This document shows positions 1 through 13,204 of a stretch of DNA of 64,000 nucleotides, in pieces. Within the stretch, counting starts at the first letter, position 1; every line of letters starts with the position of its first letter. The stretch comes from Sinorhizobium mexicanum (lineage in GTDB: Bacteria; Pseudomonadota; Alphaproteobacteria; Rhizobiales; Rhizobiaceae). Both the position numbers and the translations under genes were made by a program. The notes below the pieces were generated by a model, which saw only the letters and a list, made by a program, of their open reading frames with translations, did no database searches and was not told where the DNA came from. The stretch covers positions 3,755,501 to 3,819,500 of the forward strand of contig NZ_CP041238.1 of assembly GCF_013488225.1 (NCBI RefSeq), given 5' to 3'.

Positions 1-19
1 GGTAAGACGGTCCTTCGGC

Positions 20-1249
20 ATGATGCTGACGGACCGCGGCGGTAATTTCGGAATGATGACGGCGCTGGTGGCGCCGCTGCTATTGGCAGCGGGCGGTGTT
101 TCCATCGACATGGCCAACATGCTGATGACCAAGAACCAGCTGCAGGACGCCACCGACGCCGCAGCGCTCGCCGCTGCTTCCGCTCTTGTCTCCAACGAAC
201 AGCCAAACATCGACGCCGCCAAGGCAATCGCGCGCAAATTCCTGAAGGCGCAAATGGCAACGTCGAATTCGGCGGATACCCCGGCCGAGGGCTCGCAGCC
301 TGGAACGGCGACGGCCCAGTCTACGGACAGCGCAGCGGCCGCTGCCGAGGCGCCGAATTGGGACGATATCAATACCTCGGAGGTGAACATCACCGAGACA
401 CCCAACGGCGTGAAAGGGAAGTCCTTCAAGGTTTCGATCCTCAACAAGCACCGGATCGAGTTCAACGCGATGACGCGCCTCCTGGGCACGGATTCGATTG
501 AGCTCGAAACCCGGGCAACGGCGGAAAGCGCAACCGAGAGCAAGAACGCGCTCTCCATGTATCTCGTGCTCGACCGTTCGGGATCGATGGCCTGGAAGAC
601 GAACACGATCGACACGACGAAGTCCAAGTGCCCCAACTACACGGAGGCGAACTGGAACAAGTATCCGAACCTGTCGGCGACCAGCCCGTGCTACATCACC
701 AAGGTCAACGCGCTGAAGACCGCTGCAAGCGACCTGTTCGCCCAGCTGATGCTCGCCGATCCGGGATCGATCTATGTTCGCACCGGGGCGGTTTCCTACA
801 ACGCGTCGCAGGACCCCGCCGGCAGCCTCGCCTGGGGAACGACGGGAGCCGCAGCTTACGTCAATGCGCTGGTCGCGACAGGCGGCACGGCCTCGGGCAA
901 CGCCTTCAAGACTGCCTACCAGAAGGTGATCGCATCGACGGAAGACACGGCGCACGCCAACAAGAACGGCCAGGTTCCGACGAAATACATCGTCTTCATG
1001 ACCGACGGCGAGAACAACTACGCCAACGACGACACGGTCACCAAGTCCTGGTGCGACACCGCCAAGGCCAACAAGGTTCAGATCTACAGCGTCGCCTTCA
1101 TGGCGCCGGACCGCGGCAAGAAACTGCTGGAATATTGTGCCTCCTCGACCTCGCATTATTTCGAAGCCGAGGAAGCCGCCGACCTCGTTGCCGCCTTCAA
1201 GGCGATCGGCGAACGGGCCTCTGCCATGGTCTCCCGCCTCACTCAATAG
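20..1249 (+). CDS. TadG-like pilus-assembly protein with vWA domain
   Basis: The N-terminus (RGGNFGMM, then a hydrophobic stretch at about residues 12-32) is the membrane anchor of TadE/TadG-type proteins. A Ser/Ala/Thr-rich linker leads to a C-terminal von Willebrand factor A domain from about residue 175 to the end, with the MIDAS motif DRSGSM near residue 184. Such proteins are inner-membrane or periplasmic parts of Tad (Flp) pilus systems. No other tad gene is visible because the window begins here. The frame is open to the window edge and no Shine-Dalgarno precedes the ATG at 20, so the true start may lie further left. A terminator follows closely. Confidence 0.8.
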   Translation: MMLTDRGGNFGMMTALVAPLLLAAGGVSIDMANMLMTKNQLQDATDAAALAAASALVSNEQPNIDAAKAIARKFLKAQMATSNSADTPAEGSQPGTATAQSTDSAAAAAEAPNWDDINTSEVNITETPNGVKGKSFKVSILNKHRIEFNAMTRLLGTDSIELETRATAESATESKNALSMYLVLDRSGSMAWKTNTIDTTKSKCPNYTEANWNKYPNLSATSPCYITKVNALKTAASDLFAQLMLADPGSIYVRTGAVSYNASQDPAGSLAWGTTGAAAYVNALVATGGTASGNAFKTAYQKVIASTEDTAHANKNGQVPTKYIVFMTDGENNYANDDTVTKSWCDTAKANKVQIYSVAFMAPDRGKKLLEYCASSTSHYFEAEEAADLVAAFKAIGERASAMVSRLTQ

Positions 1250-1273
1250 TCGACGCGAAACAGCTCTATGCAT

Positions 1274-1302
1274 GCCGTCCGGCCTCGCCGGGCGGCATTT
1301 TT
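1274..1302 (+). terminator. Rho-independent terminator after TadG-like gene
   Basis: A 10-bp GC-rich stem (GCCGTCCGGC / GCCGGGCGGC, one G-U pair) with a 3-nt loop is followed by ATTTTT. It lies 25 bp after the stop codon and separates the pilus-type gene from the glycogen cluster. Confidence 0.8.
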
Positions 1303-1417
1303 CGTTCTGCGCAAGTACATGTTGCAAGCGCTTCGGATCGATGCAAAATTGCCTTAACTCCCGGCCGGCGCCGGCCCGCGGCCTTCCCGCACGCAAAAAG
1401 GCCAAACAGAAAAAGGC

Positions 1418-3895
1418 ATGACAATTCTTATGATGAATCGGCTCTCCACCTCCGAACTGCCGCAACCCGCACCCAGGTCGTCCGAGCCCGGCCAACTCGC
1501 GGTGGAAATCCTCGAACGCCTCAAATACCGCATCGGCAAAGACCCGAAAGTTGCCAAACCGCATGACTGGCTGACGGCCGCCATTCTCGTTGCCCGTGAC
1601 CGCATCACCGACAAGTGGATGGACTCCACCCGCAAGACCTATGCCACCGGCGCCAAACGCGTCTACTACCTGTCGCTCGAGTTCCTCATCGGCCGCTTGA
1701 TGCGCGACGCGATGACGAATATCGGCCTGATGGACGAGATGCGCGATGCGCTGGCGTCGCTCGGCGTCGATATCGACGTGGTCGCGCAACTCGAGCCCGA
1801 CGCAGCACTTGGCAATGGCGGCCTCGGCCGGCTCGCCGCCTGCTTCATGGAGTCCATGGCGACAGTCGACGTGCCCGCCTACGGCTACGGCATCCGCTAC
1901 ATGCATGGCCTGTTCCGCCAGCAAATGGCCGACGGCTGGCAGGTCGAACTGCCCGAGACCTGGCTGGCCCACGGCAATCCCTGGGAATTCGAACGGCGCG
2001 AAAGCTCCTATGAAATAGGCTACGGCGGCGTCGTGGAAACCGTCAATATCGACGAGGAAGTTCAACGTTACGTCTGGAAACCGGCCGAACGCGTCATCGC
2101 AACCGCCTTCGACACACCGGCCGTCGGCTGGCGCGCAAAGCGCGTCAACACGCTGCGCCTCTGGACCGCTCAGCCGATCGATCCGATCCTCCTCGAGGCC
2201 TTCAACGCCGGCGACCATATCGGCGCGCTGCGCGAAAGCAACAAGGCGGAGAGCCTGACGCGCGTGCTCTATCCGGCCGATGCGACGCCGGCGGGACAGG
2301 AACTGCGCCTCAGACAGGAGTATTTCTTCTCTTCCGCCTCGCTGCAGGACATTCTGCGCCGCCACCTGCAGCAATATCCGGACTTCACGTCCTTGCCGGA
2401 CGCGGTCGCCATCCAGCTCAACGATACCCACCCGGCCGTTTCCGTCGCGGAACTCGTGCGTCTTCTGACCGATGTCCACGGGCTCGATTTCGAGCAGGCC
2501 TGGGACATCACCCGCCGCACCTTCGCCTACACCAATCACACGCTGCTGCCGGAAGCGCTGGAAAGCTGGCCGGTGCCGCTCTTTGAGCGGTTGCTGCCGC
2601 GCCACATGCAGATCGTCTACGCCATCAATGCCAAGATCCTGATCGAGGCGCGCAGGCAGAAGCACGCGACCGACGAGGAAATCCGCAACATTTCGCTGAT
2701 CGAGGAGACGGGCGAACGGCGCGTGCGCATGGGCAACCTCGCCTTTGTCGGCTCGCATTCGATCAACGGCGTCTCGGCGCTGCACACCGAGCTGATGAAA
2801 GAAACGGTCTTTGCCGATCTGCACCGGCTCTATCCCGAGCGCATCAACAACAAGACCAACGGCATTACGCCGCGCCGCTGGCTGATGCAGTGCAATCCCG
2901 GCCTGTTCGGCCTCATTCGTGAGGCGATCGGCGACGAGTTCATGGACAACACCGAGGCACTCCAGGCGCTCGACGCCTTTGCCGACAAGGCGGACTTCCA
3001 GGAGAGCTTCGCCGCCGTCAAGCGTGCCAACAAGGTGAAGCTTGCAAAGCTCATCCAGGCAAACCTTGGAATCCGGCTCGATCCCTCGGCGATGTTCGAC
3101 ATCCAGATCAAGCGCATCCACGAATACAAGCGGCAGCTCTTGAACATCGTCGAGGCGATCGCTCTCTATGACCAGATCCGCTCGCACCCCGAACTCGACT
3201 GGGTGCCGCGGGTCAAGCTCTTTGCCGGCAAAGCGGCGCCGAGCTATCACAACGCCAAGCTGATCATCAAACTTGCCAACGATGTCGCCCGCGTCATCAA
3301 CAACGACCCGGCGGTGCGCGGCCTCCTGAAGATCGTCTTCGTTCCGAACTACAACGTGTCGCTCGCCGAAGTGATGGTGCCGGCCGCCGATCTTTCCGAA
3401 CAGATCTCGACCGCCGGCATGGAGGCCTCCGGCACCGGCAACATGAAATTTGCGCTGAACGGCGCGCTCACCATCGGTACGCTCGACGGCGCCAATGTCG
3501 AAATGCGCGACTGGGTGGGGGAGGAAAACATCAAGATCTTCGGCATGACCGCCGAGGAGGTGGCAAAGGCGCGGGCGGAAGGACACAATCCGCGCGCCAT
3601 TATCGAAGGCTCGCGTGAGTTGTCGCAGGCGCTCTCAGCGATCGCCTCGGGCGTATTCTCGCCGGACGACCGCAATCGCTTCGCCGGGCTCGTCGACGGG
3701 CTCTACAACCATGACTGGTTCATGGTCGCCGCTGATTTCGAGGCCTATGCGAAGGCACAGCGCGAGATCGATCGGCTCTGGACCGAGCCATCCTCCTGGT
3801 ACGCTCAGGCGATCCGCAATACCGCGCGCATGGGCTGGTTCTCGTCCGACCGCACGATCCGGCAATATGCCGGGGAAATCTGGAGCGCTGGATGA
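1418..3895 (+). CDS. glgP: Glycogen phosphorylase
   Basis: This 825-aa protein has the usual GT35 phosphorylase length. It releases glucose-1-phosphate from the non-reducing ends of glycogen by phosphorolysis with pyridoxal phosphate. The PLP-lysine region reads EASGTGNMKFALNG near residue 675, and the GNGGLGRLAACF loop lies near residue 131. It is the first gene of a co-oriented glycogen cluster, and its stop overlaps the glgB start by 4 bp (ATGA), so the two are probably translationally coupled. The ATG at 1418 lies just after a purine-rich GAAAAAGG stretch. The long minus-strand frame across it is codon-bias shadow. Confidence 0.97.
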   Translation: MTILMMNRLSTSELPQPAPRSSEPGQLAVEILERLKYRIGKDPKVAKPHDWLTAAILVARDRITDKWMDSTRKTYATGAKRVYYLSLEFLIGRLMRDAMTNIGLMDEMRDALASLGVDIDVVAQLEPDAALGNGGLGRLAACFMESMATVDVPAYGYGIRYMHGLFRQQMADGWQVELPETWLAHGNPWEFERRESSYEIGYGGVVETVNIDEEVQRYVWKPAERVIATAFDTPAVGWRAKRVNTLRLWTAQPIDPILLEAFNAGDHIGALRESNKAESLTRVLYPADATPAGQELRLRQEYFFSSASLQDILRRHLQQYPDFTSLPDAVAIQLNDTHPAVSVAELVRLLTDVHGLDFEQAWDITRRTFAYTNHTLLPEALESWPVPLFERLLPRHMQIVYAINAKILIEARRQKHATDEEIRNISLIEETGERRVRMGNLAFVGSHSINGVSALHTELMKETVFADLHRLYPERINNKTNGITPRRWLMQCNPGLFGLIREAIGDEFMDNTEALQALDAFADKADFQESFAAVKRANKVKLAKLIQANLGIRLDPSAMFDIQIKRIHEYKRQLLNIVEAIALYDQIRSHPELDWVPRVKLFAGKAAPSYHNAKLIIKLANDVARVINNDPAVRGLLKIVFVPNYNVSLAEVMVPAADLSEQISTAGMEASGTGNMKFALNGALTIGTLDGANVEMRDWVGEENIKIFGMTAEEVAKARAEGHNPRAIIEGSRELSQALSAIASGVFSPDDRNRFAGLVDGLYNHDWFMVAADFEAYAKAQREIDRLWTEPSSWYAQAIRNTARMGWFSSDRTIRQYAGEIWSAG

Positions 3896-6102
3896 CGGTA
3901 TCGCCCGGTAAGGACCCAGCGCACGCTCCGTCCGGTGTGCTGCCAGCACCGGAAATCGCGGCAATACTTTCCGGCACCCACGACAATCCTTTCGCTGTTC
4001 TCGGCGTTCATGCCGCCGGCAAGAACTATGTTGCACGCTGCTTCATTCCGGGCGCCGAAGCGGTGACGGCAGAAACACTCTCCGGCAAGGAAATCGGCAC
4101 GCTCAACCGGCGCGACGACGCGGGCTTCTTCGAGGGTCTCGTGTCTCTGCGCAAGGAGCAGCCCATTCGTTACCGCGCCATCAACAGCGGCGGTGAATGG
4201 ATCGTTGTCGATCCCTACAGTTTCGGCCCCGTTCTCGGGCCGATGGACGACTATTATATCCGCGAGGGCTCCCATCTCAGGCTCTTCGACAGGATGGGCG
4301 CCCATCCGATCACGCATGACGGCGCGGAAGGCTTCCACTTTGCCGTCTGGGCCCCGAACGCGCGACGCGTGTCGGTGGTCGGCAGTTTCAACGACTGGGA
4401 CGGACGCCGGCACGTCATGCGCCTGCGCGCCGACACCGGCATCTGGGAGATATTCATTCCCGGCGTCCCTGCTGGCGCGCCTTACAAATATGAGATCCTC
4501 GACAGCCAAGGGACGCTCCTGCCGCTGAAGGCGGACCCTTTCGCCCGCCGGTCGGAACTGCGCCCCGATACGGCCTCGATGACGACGGGCGAGATCGCGC
4601 AGGTCTGGGAGGACGAAGCGCATCGGAAGCATTGGGGCGAGGCCGATCCGCGCCGGCAGCCGATCTCCATCTACGAGGTCCACGCCGGCTCGTGGCAGCG
4701 ACGCGACAACGGCGAGATGCTCTCCTGGGACGAACTGGCGGACCGGCTCATTCCCTACTGCGTCGACATGGGTTTCACGCATATCGAGTTCCTGCCGATC
4801 TCCGAATTTCCGTTCGATCCATCCTGGGGTTATCAGACCACGGGCCTCTACGCACCGACGGCTCGTTTCGGCGAGCCCGAGGGTTTCGCCCGCTTCGTCA
4901 ACGGCTGCCACAAGGTCGGCATCGGCGTCATTCTCGACTGGGTGCCGGCGCATTTCCCGACAGACGAGCACGGCTTACGCTGGTTCGACGGCACCGCGCT
5001 CTACGAGCATGCAGACCCACGCCAGGGTTTTCATCCCGACTGGAACACGGCGATCTACAATTTCGGCCGCCAGGAGGTTCTCGCCTATCTCGTCAACAAT
5101 GCCCTCTATTGGGCGGAGAAGTTCCACGTCGACGGTCTGCGCGTCGATGCGGTCGCCTCGATGCTCTACCTCGACTATTCGCGCAAGTACGGCGAATGGG
5201 TGCCGAACGAATACGGCGGCAACGAGAACCTGGAAGCCGTGCGCTTTCTACAGACGATGAACTCCCGTCTTTACGGCATCCACCAAGGGGTGCTGACGAT
5301 CGCCGAGGAGTCGACTTCCTGGCCCAAGGTTTCGCATCCGGTTCACGCGGGTGGCCTCGGCTTCGGCTTCAAGTGGAACATGGGCTTCATGCACGATACG
5401 CTGCAATATCTCATGCGCGAGCCCGTGCACCGGAAGTTCCATCACAATGACATGACCTTCGGGCTGCTTTACGCCTTCAGCGAGAATTTCGTGCTGCCGC
5501 TGTCGCATGACGAGGTGGTGCACGGCAAGGGATCGCTGATCGCGAAAATGGCCGGCGACGACTGGCAGAAGTTCGCCAATCTCAGGGCCTATTACGCCTT
5601 CATGTGGGGCTATCCGGGCAAGAAACTCCTCTTCATGGGCCAGGAATTCGCCCAATGGCGCGAATGGTCGGAGGATCGCGCGCTCGACTGGAACCTGCTC
5701 GAATACAATCTGCACGAGGGAATGCGTCGTCTCATCCGCGACCTGAACGGCACCTACCGCTCGAAAGCGGCGCTGTATGCGCGCGACTGCGAGGGCGAGG
5801 GCTTCGAATGGCTGATCGCCGACGACCGCGAGAATTCCGTCTTCGCCTGGCTCAGGAAAGCGCCAGGTCAGAAGCTTGTCGCCGTCGTCACCAATTTCAC
5901 GCCGGTGTACCGGGAAAACTACGACATACCGCTTCCGGTCGCGGGACGATGGAAGGAAATCCTTAACACCGATGCGGAGATCTATGGAGGGAGCGGCAAA
6001 GGCAACGGCGGTGCCGTGCGTGCGGAGCAAAAATCAACGGGAATAACGGTCGCCACCATCGCGTTGCCGCCTCTGGCAACACTGATGCTGGAGCAGGACT
6101 AG
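3892..6102 (+). CDS. glgB: 1,4-alpha-glucan branching enzyme
   Basis: This 736-aa GH13 branching enzyme makes alpha-1,6 branches in glycogen. An N-terminal GlgB-specific region and CBM48 module ([20 protein letters not shown] near residues 149-168) precede the (beta/alpha)8 catalytic domain. The catalytic Asp lies in [11 protein letters not shown] (about residue 418), the Glu in IAEEST (about 470), and [11 protein letters not shown] follows. The start overlaps the glgP stop by 4 bp. A 104-bp gap with a strong SD (GGGGAGGACAA) leads into glgC. Confidence 0.97.
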   Translation: MTVSPGKDPAHAPSGVLPAPEIAAILSGTHDNPFAVLGVHAAGKNYVARCFIPGAEAVTAETLSGKEIGTLNRRDDAGFFEGLVSLRKEQPIRYRAINSGGEWIVVDPYSFGPVLGPMDDYYIREGSHLRLFDRMGAHPITHDGAEGFHFAVWAPNARRVSVVGSFNDWDGRRHVMRLRADTGIWEIFIPGVPAGAPYKYEILDSQGTLLPLKADPFARRSELRPDTASMTTGEIAQVWEDEAHRKHWGEADPRRQPISIYEVHAGSWQRRDNGEMLSWDELADRLIPYCVDMGFTHIEFLPISEFPFDPSWGYQTTGLYAPTARFGEPEGFARFVNGCHKVGIGVILDWVPAHFPTDEHGLRWFDGTALYEHADPRQGFHPDWNTAIYNFGRQEVLAYLVNNALYWAEKFHVDGLRVDAVASMLYLDYSRKYGEWVPNEYGGNENLEAVRFLQTMNSRLYGIHQGVLTIAEESTSWPKVSHPVHAGGLGFGFKWNMGFMHDTLQYLMREPVHRKFHHNDMTFGLLYAFSENFVLPLSHDEVVHGKGSLIAKMAGDDWQKFANLRAYYAFMWGYPGKKLLFMGQEFAQWREWSEDRALDWNLLEYNLHEGMRRLIRDLNGTYRSKAALYARDCEGEGFEWLIADDRENSVFAWLRKAPGQKLVAVVTNFTPVYRENYDIPLPVAGRWKEILNTDAEIYGGSGKGNGGAVRAEQKSTGITVATIALPPLATLMLEQD

Positions 6103-6206
6103 CGCATACGTGCGCGATAGACGAAGCGAACGAACTTGCGTGGGCCGCAAGGCGTAAGAAAACCGCCTGGCTGTCCTCGAAGAACAGCGATTTTTGGGGA
6201 GGACAA

Positions 6207-7469
6207 ATGGTGGAAAAGCGTACACAACCTTTGGCCCGCGATGCCATGGCCTATGTTCTCGCCGGCGGCCGCGGCAGCCGCCTGAAGGAATTGACCGACC
6301 GCCGCGCCAAGCCGGCGGTCTATTTCGGCGGCAAGGCGCGCATCATCGATTTCGCGCTCTCCAATGCGCTCAATTCCGGTATCCGCCGCATCGGCGTCGC
6401 CACCCAATACAAGGCACATTCGCTGATCCGGCATCTGCAGCGCGGCTGGAACTTCTTCCGTCCCGAGCGCAACGAGAGCTTCGACATTCTGCCGGCAAGC
6501 CAGCGCGTCTCCGAAACGCAATGGTACGAAGGGACGGCCGACGCCGTCTATCAGAACATCGACATCATCGAGGACCACGGCGTCGAATACATGGTCATCC
6601 TCGCCGGCGACCATGTCTACAAGATGGACTATGAACTGATGCTGCAGCAGCACGTCGACTCCGGCGCCGATGTCACGATCGGTTGCCTCGAAGTGCCGCG
6701 CATGGAAGCGACCGCCTTCGGCGTCATGCACGTCGACAAGCAGGACCGTATCATCGCCTTCGTTGAGAAGCCGGCTGACCCGCCCGGCATTCCGGACAGC
6801 CCGGACCTGGCGCTCGCTTCCATGGGCATCTACGTGTTCCACACCAAGTTCCTGATGGACATGCTGCGCAGGGACGCCGCCGACCCGAAGTCGAGCCGCG
6901 ATTTCGGCAAGGACATCATCCCCTATATTGTCGAGCACGGCAAAGCGGTCGCCCACCGCTTCACCCGCTCCTGCGTCCGGTCGGATTTCGAGCGCGAGGC
7001 CTATTGGCGCGACGTCGGTACGATCGATGCCTATTGGCAGGCCAATATCGACCTCACACACGTGACACCCGAACTCGACATTTATGATAACACCTGGCCG
7101 ATCTGGACCTTTGCCGAAATCAAGCCCCCGGCGAAATTCGTCCATGACGATGAGAACCGTCGCGGCTCCGCGACCTCCTCGCTCGTTTCGGGCGATTGCA
7201 TCATCTCGGGCGCTGCGCTCAACAGGAGTCTCCTGTTCACCGGCGTCAGGGTCAATTCATACTCCAGACTCGAAAATGCCGTAGTTCTCCCCGACGTGAC
7301 AATTGGGCGGCATTCGACGCTGCGCAATGTGGTCATCGACAGCCGCGTCGTCATTCCTGAGGGCCTGGTCGTCGGCGACGATCCGGAACTTGATGCCAAG
7401 CGCTTCCGCCGCACGGAAACCGGCGTCTGCCTGATCACACAATCGATGATCGACAAGCTGGGAATGTAG
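6207..7469 (+). CDS. glgC: Glucose-1-phosphate adenylyltransferase (ADP-glucose pyrophosphorylase)
   Basis: This 420-aa enzyme makes ADP-glucose from glucose-1-phosphate and ATP, the committed step of bacterial glycogen synthesis. The N-terminal nucleotidyltransferase signature [20 protein letters not shown] is at residues 14-33. The substrate-contact segment GTADAVYQN is near residue 109, and a C-terminal left-handed beta-helix region starts at about residue 300. GGGGAGGACAA sits directly before the ATG at 6207 and fixes the start. The glgA start follows the stop after only 6 bp. Allosteric effectors cannot be read from the sequence alone. Confidence 0.97.
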   Translation: MVEKRTQPLARDAMAYVLAGGRGSRLKELTDRRAKPAVYFGGKARIIDFALSNALNSGIRRIGVATQYKAHSLIRHLQRGWNFFRPERNESFDILPASQRVSETQWYEGTADAVYQNIDIIEDHGVEYMVILAGDHVYKMDYELMLQQHVDSGADVTIGCLEVPRMEATAFGVMHVDKQDRIIAFVEKPADPPGIPDSPDLALASMGIYVFHTKFLMDMLRRDAADPKSSRDFGKDIIPYIVEHGKAVAHRFTRSCVRSDFEREAYWRDVGTIDAYWQANIDLTHVTPELDIYDNTWPIWTFAEIKPPAKFVHDDENRRGSATSSLVSGDCIISGAALNRSLLFTGVRVNSYSRLENAVVLPDVTIGRHSTLRNVVIDSRVVIPEGLVVGDDPELDAKRFRRTETGVCLITQSMIDKLGM

Positions 7470-7475
7470 CCGCGT

Positions 7476-10552
<3,077 letters not shown>

Positions 10553-10608
10553 AGCCCGGCCCCCAGCCTGCATCTGAGATCAACGACGGGACGAAAGGTA
10601 CGCCCTTC

Positions 10609-12573
10609 ATGCCGACCGCCGTAACTTCGCGCCTCGGCGCGATGCTCACGTCAGATGGAACGCGCTTTGCAGTCTGGTCCCGCCATGCTGCCCGCATCGA
10701 GCTTTGCCTGTTCGACAAGTCGGGCGACAAGGAGCTCCGTCGCCTGCCGCTGACGCGCGACGGAGACGTGCACAGCCTGACGCTTGCCGATGCGCCTGTC
10801 GGCACCCGCTATGGCCTGCGGACCGACGGCATCTACTCGCCCGACCATGGGCTCTGGTTCGATCCCTCGAAGCTTCTGGTCGATCCCTACGCGATCGAGC
10901 TCGATCGTCCCTTTCGCCATGATCCGCGCCTGACGATCTTCGGCGAGGAGACCGCCGATCTGGTGCCGAAAGCGATTGTCACCGATACAAAGGCGGTGGA
11001 TCCGAGCCCGCCGCTGTTTGAGCCGGGCGGATTGATCTACGAGGTGGCCGTCAAGCCCTTCACCATTCTGCATCCCGATATTCCCGAGAAAAGACGCGGC
11101 ACAGTCGCCGCCCTGGCGGAACCGGTGATCATCGACCACCTGAAGCGCCTTGGTGTCGCGGCGGTCGAACTGATGCCGATCGTCGCGTGGATCGATGAAC
11201 GGCACCTTCCGCCGCTCGGCCTTCACAACGGCTGGGGTTACAATCCGATCGCCCCGATGGCGCTCGATCCGCGGCTCGTGCCCGGCGGCATCGAGGAACT
11301 GCGCAACACTGTCGAGACGCTGCACAAGGCCGGCATCGGCGTCATCCTCGATCTCGTCTTCAACCATTCCGGGGAGAGCGACCGTCTCGGCACGACGCTT
11401 TCGATGCGCGGGCTCGACAATCTCACCTACTACCGCCACGTGACCGACCGGCCCGGAGAACTCATCAACGACACCGGCTGTGGCAATACGATCGCCTGCG
11501 ACAATCCGGTGGTACGGGACCTGATCCTCGACAGCCTGCGCCATTTCGTGCTTGCCGCCGGTGTCGATGGCTTCCGCTTCGACCTCGCCTCCATCCTCGG
11601 GCGTGACATGAGCGGCTTCCACCGCGACGCCGCTCTCTTTGCGGCCATCGCCGCGGATCCCTTGCTTAGCGATCGCATTCTCATCGCCGAACCGTGGGAT
11701 ACCGGTCCCGGCGGCTACCAGCTCGGCAATTTCCCCGAGCCCTTCCTCGAATGGAACGACCGCGCGCGGGATGACATTCGCCGCTACTGGCGCGGCGACC
11801 GCCATGCGATCGGCGCGCTCGCGACCGCACTTGCCGGTTCCTCCGATACGTTCTCGCGGTGGGGCGAGACGGCGACCCGCAGCGTCAACTTCGTCGCCGC
11901 CCATGACGGCTTCACGCTGACGGATCTCGCCTCTTATGCGCGCAAGCACAACGAGGCGAACGGGGAAGACAATCGCGACGGCCATGACGAGAACTATTCG
12001 TGGAACAATGGCGCCGAAGGCCCCATTGGCGATCCGGAGATCCAGGCTGCGAGACAAGTGGACGCCATGGCGCTGATCGGCACGCTTTTCGCGTCGCGCG
12101 GAACGATCATGCTGACCGCCGGCGATGAAGGCGGGCGCAGCCAGGGCGGCAACAACAACGCCTATGCCCAGGACAACGCCGTGACTTGGCTCGATTGGGC
12201 GAAGCTCGATCCGAAGCTCGTCGATCACACGGCCGCGCTCTCAGCGATACGACGGCGTTTCGATGTCTTCGCCAAGACAGGCTTCTTCACCGGCAAGGGC
12301 GACGTCGCCTGGCTGCGTCTCGACGGCCATCCATTGACGGTCGAGGATTGGGAGCACCCGGCGACCGACAACCTCCTCATGCTCCTTACAACCGGAGACC
12401 GGGAGCAGCGACGAGCGACACGGCTCGCCGTGGTCGTGAACCGCGGTCATGCACCGCATCCCTTCCAGCTTCCCGCGAGCGTCGACGGCGAGTGGCGCGA
12501 CCCTCTTTCGGGGACGGCGGCACCGTCATTGGTCTCTTCCCGCTCCGTCACCTTCTTCGTCGAGGTTGTCTGA
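10609..12573 (+). CDS. glgX: Glycogen debranching enzyme (isoamylase type)
   Basis: This 654-aa GH13 protein hydrolyses alpha-1,6 branches of phosphorylase-limit glycogen. An N-terminal CBM48-like segment (RFAVWSRHAARIELCLF) precedes the catalytic barrel, with VILDLVFNHSGE, DGFRFDLASILGRD (catalytic Asp, about residue 325), AEPWDTGPGGY (Glu, about 363) and NFVAAHDGFTL. It lies 56 bp after pgm on the same strand and completes a synthesis-plus-degradation cluster. The segment GEDNRDGHDENYSWNNGAEG is typical of GlgX. Confidence 0.95.
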   Translation: MPTAVTSRLGAMLTSDGTRFAVWSRHAARIELCLFDKSGDKELRRLPLTRDGDVHSLTLADAPVGTRYGLRTDGIYSPDHGLWFDPSKLLVDPYAIELDRPFRHDPRLTIFGEETADLVPKAIVTDTKAVDPSPPLFEPGGLIYEVAVKPFTILHPDIPEKRRGTVAALAEPVIIDHLKRLGVAAVELMPIVAWIDERHLPPLGLHNGWGYNPIAPMALDPRLVPGGIEELRNTVETLHKAGIGVILDLVFNHSGESDRLGTTLSMRGLDNLTYYRHVTDRPGELINDTGCGNTIACDNPVVRDLILDSLRHFVLAAGVDGFRFDLASILGRDMSGFHRDAALFAAIAADPLLSDRILIAEPWDTGPGGYQLGNFPEPFLEWNDRARDDIRRYWRGDRHAIGALATALAGSSDTFSRWGETATRSVNFVAAHDGFTLTDLASYARKHNEANGEDNRDGHDENYSWNNGAEGPIGDPEIQAARQVDAMALIGTLFASRGTIMLTAGDEGGRSQGGNNNAYAQDNAVTWLDWAKLDPKLVDHTAALSAIRRRFDVFAKTGFFTGKGDVAWLRLDGHPLTVEDWEHPATDNLLMLLTTGDREQRRATRLAVVVNRGHAPHPFQLPASVDGEWRDPLSGTAAPSLVSSRSVTFFVEVV

Positions 12574-12586
12574 GTTTTTACGACTA

Positions 12587-12616
12587 CTTGCTAGGGTTGC
12601 TTCTGCCAGCCTATAG
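12587..12616 (+). promoter_or_regulatory. Candidate sigma-70 promoter for the maoC-DUF2332 pair
   Basis: CTTGCT (12587-12592), an 18-bp spacer and CTATAG (12611-12616) resemble the S. meliloti vegetative consensus CTTGAC-N17-CTATAT. It is 14 bp after the glgX stop. The expected transcript start near 12623 would give a leader of about 93 nt before the MaoC gene. Confidence 0.4.
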
Positions 12617-12637
12617 ATCGGTTGGGAGGCCCGTGGA

Positions 12638-12676
12638 GCGGACGAGGAAAAGTGTGAGCGGTCTTTTTCCGTCCGC
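12638..12676 (+). other. Leader hairpin ahead of the MaoC gene
   Basis: GCGGAC (12638-12643) pairs with GTCCGC (12671-12676). After a 2-nt bulge, GGAAAAG pairs with the CTTTTTCC arm. The hairpin lies between the candidate promoter and the start codon. It could be a glgX terminator, but the T-run is inside the stem instead of after it, so an mRNA leader structure is equally possible. Confidence 0.4.
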
Positions 12677-12715
12677 ATTCCGTTCTAGTTCTTTAAAGGC
12701 GATCAGGACAATCAA

Positions 12716-13204
12716 ATGCCGCAGGAAATTTCACTTTCAGAGATCAAGGGTCTGATCGGCAAGGAGCTCGGCGTCTCCGACTGGATCACCGTGACGCAGA
12801 AGACCATAGACAGTTTCGCCGAGGCGACGGGCGACTTCCAGTTCATTCACACCGATCCGGTGCGCGCGGCAGCCGAAACGCCCTTCGGAGGCACGATCGC
12901 CCATGGCTTCCTGTCGCTCTCGCTGCTTTCGGCGATGAACTACAATTGCCTGCCGAAGATTCGCGAACAGACGATGGGCATCAACTACGGCTTCGAGAAG
13001 GTGCGCTTCGTGGCACCGGTGAAGAGCGGCGCGCGCGTGCGCGGCCGCTTCACCATGGCAGATGCCCGCTTCCGCGGCGCCGGCATGCTGATGATCACCT
13101 ATGACACCACGGTCGAAATCGAGGGCGAAAGAAAACCGGCGCTGACGGCGACATGGCAGACGATCATCCAGTTCGACCCGAAGGACCGGCCGGCGGATGC
13201 CTGA
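12716..13204 (+). CDS. MaoC-family hotdog dehydratase, NodN-like
   Basis: This 162-aa MaoC-like protein resembles (R)-specific enoyl-CoA hydratases and rhizobial NodN. The hydratase 2 signature is visible: DFQFIHTDPVRA (about residues 41-52) with the Asp/His pair, then GGTIAHGFLSLSLLSAM (about 60-76). It probably acts cytoplasmically on an acyl-CoA or related thioester; the substrate cannot be read from sequence. The stop overlaps the next start by 8 bp. It is not near nod genes, so it should not be called a nodulation gene on this evidence. Confidence 0.85.
   Translation: MPQEISLSEIKGLIGKELGVSDWITVTQKTIDSFAEATGDFQFIHTDPVRAAAETPFGGTIAHGFLSLSLLSAMNYNCLPKIREQTMGINYGFEKVRFVAPVKSGARVRGRFTMADARFRGAGMLMITYDTTVEIEGERKPALTATWQTIIQFDPKDRPADA

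Noticed and set aside
80..3586. 1168-codon minus-strand open frame
   Set aside because: It covers the intact vWA-domain gene and glgP in antisense, is low-complexity Arg/Gly/Val/Asp-rich and shows no recognisable domain. It is a GC-bias shadow.
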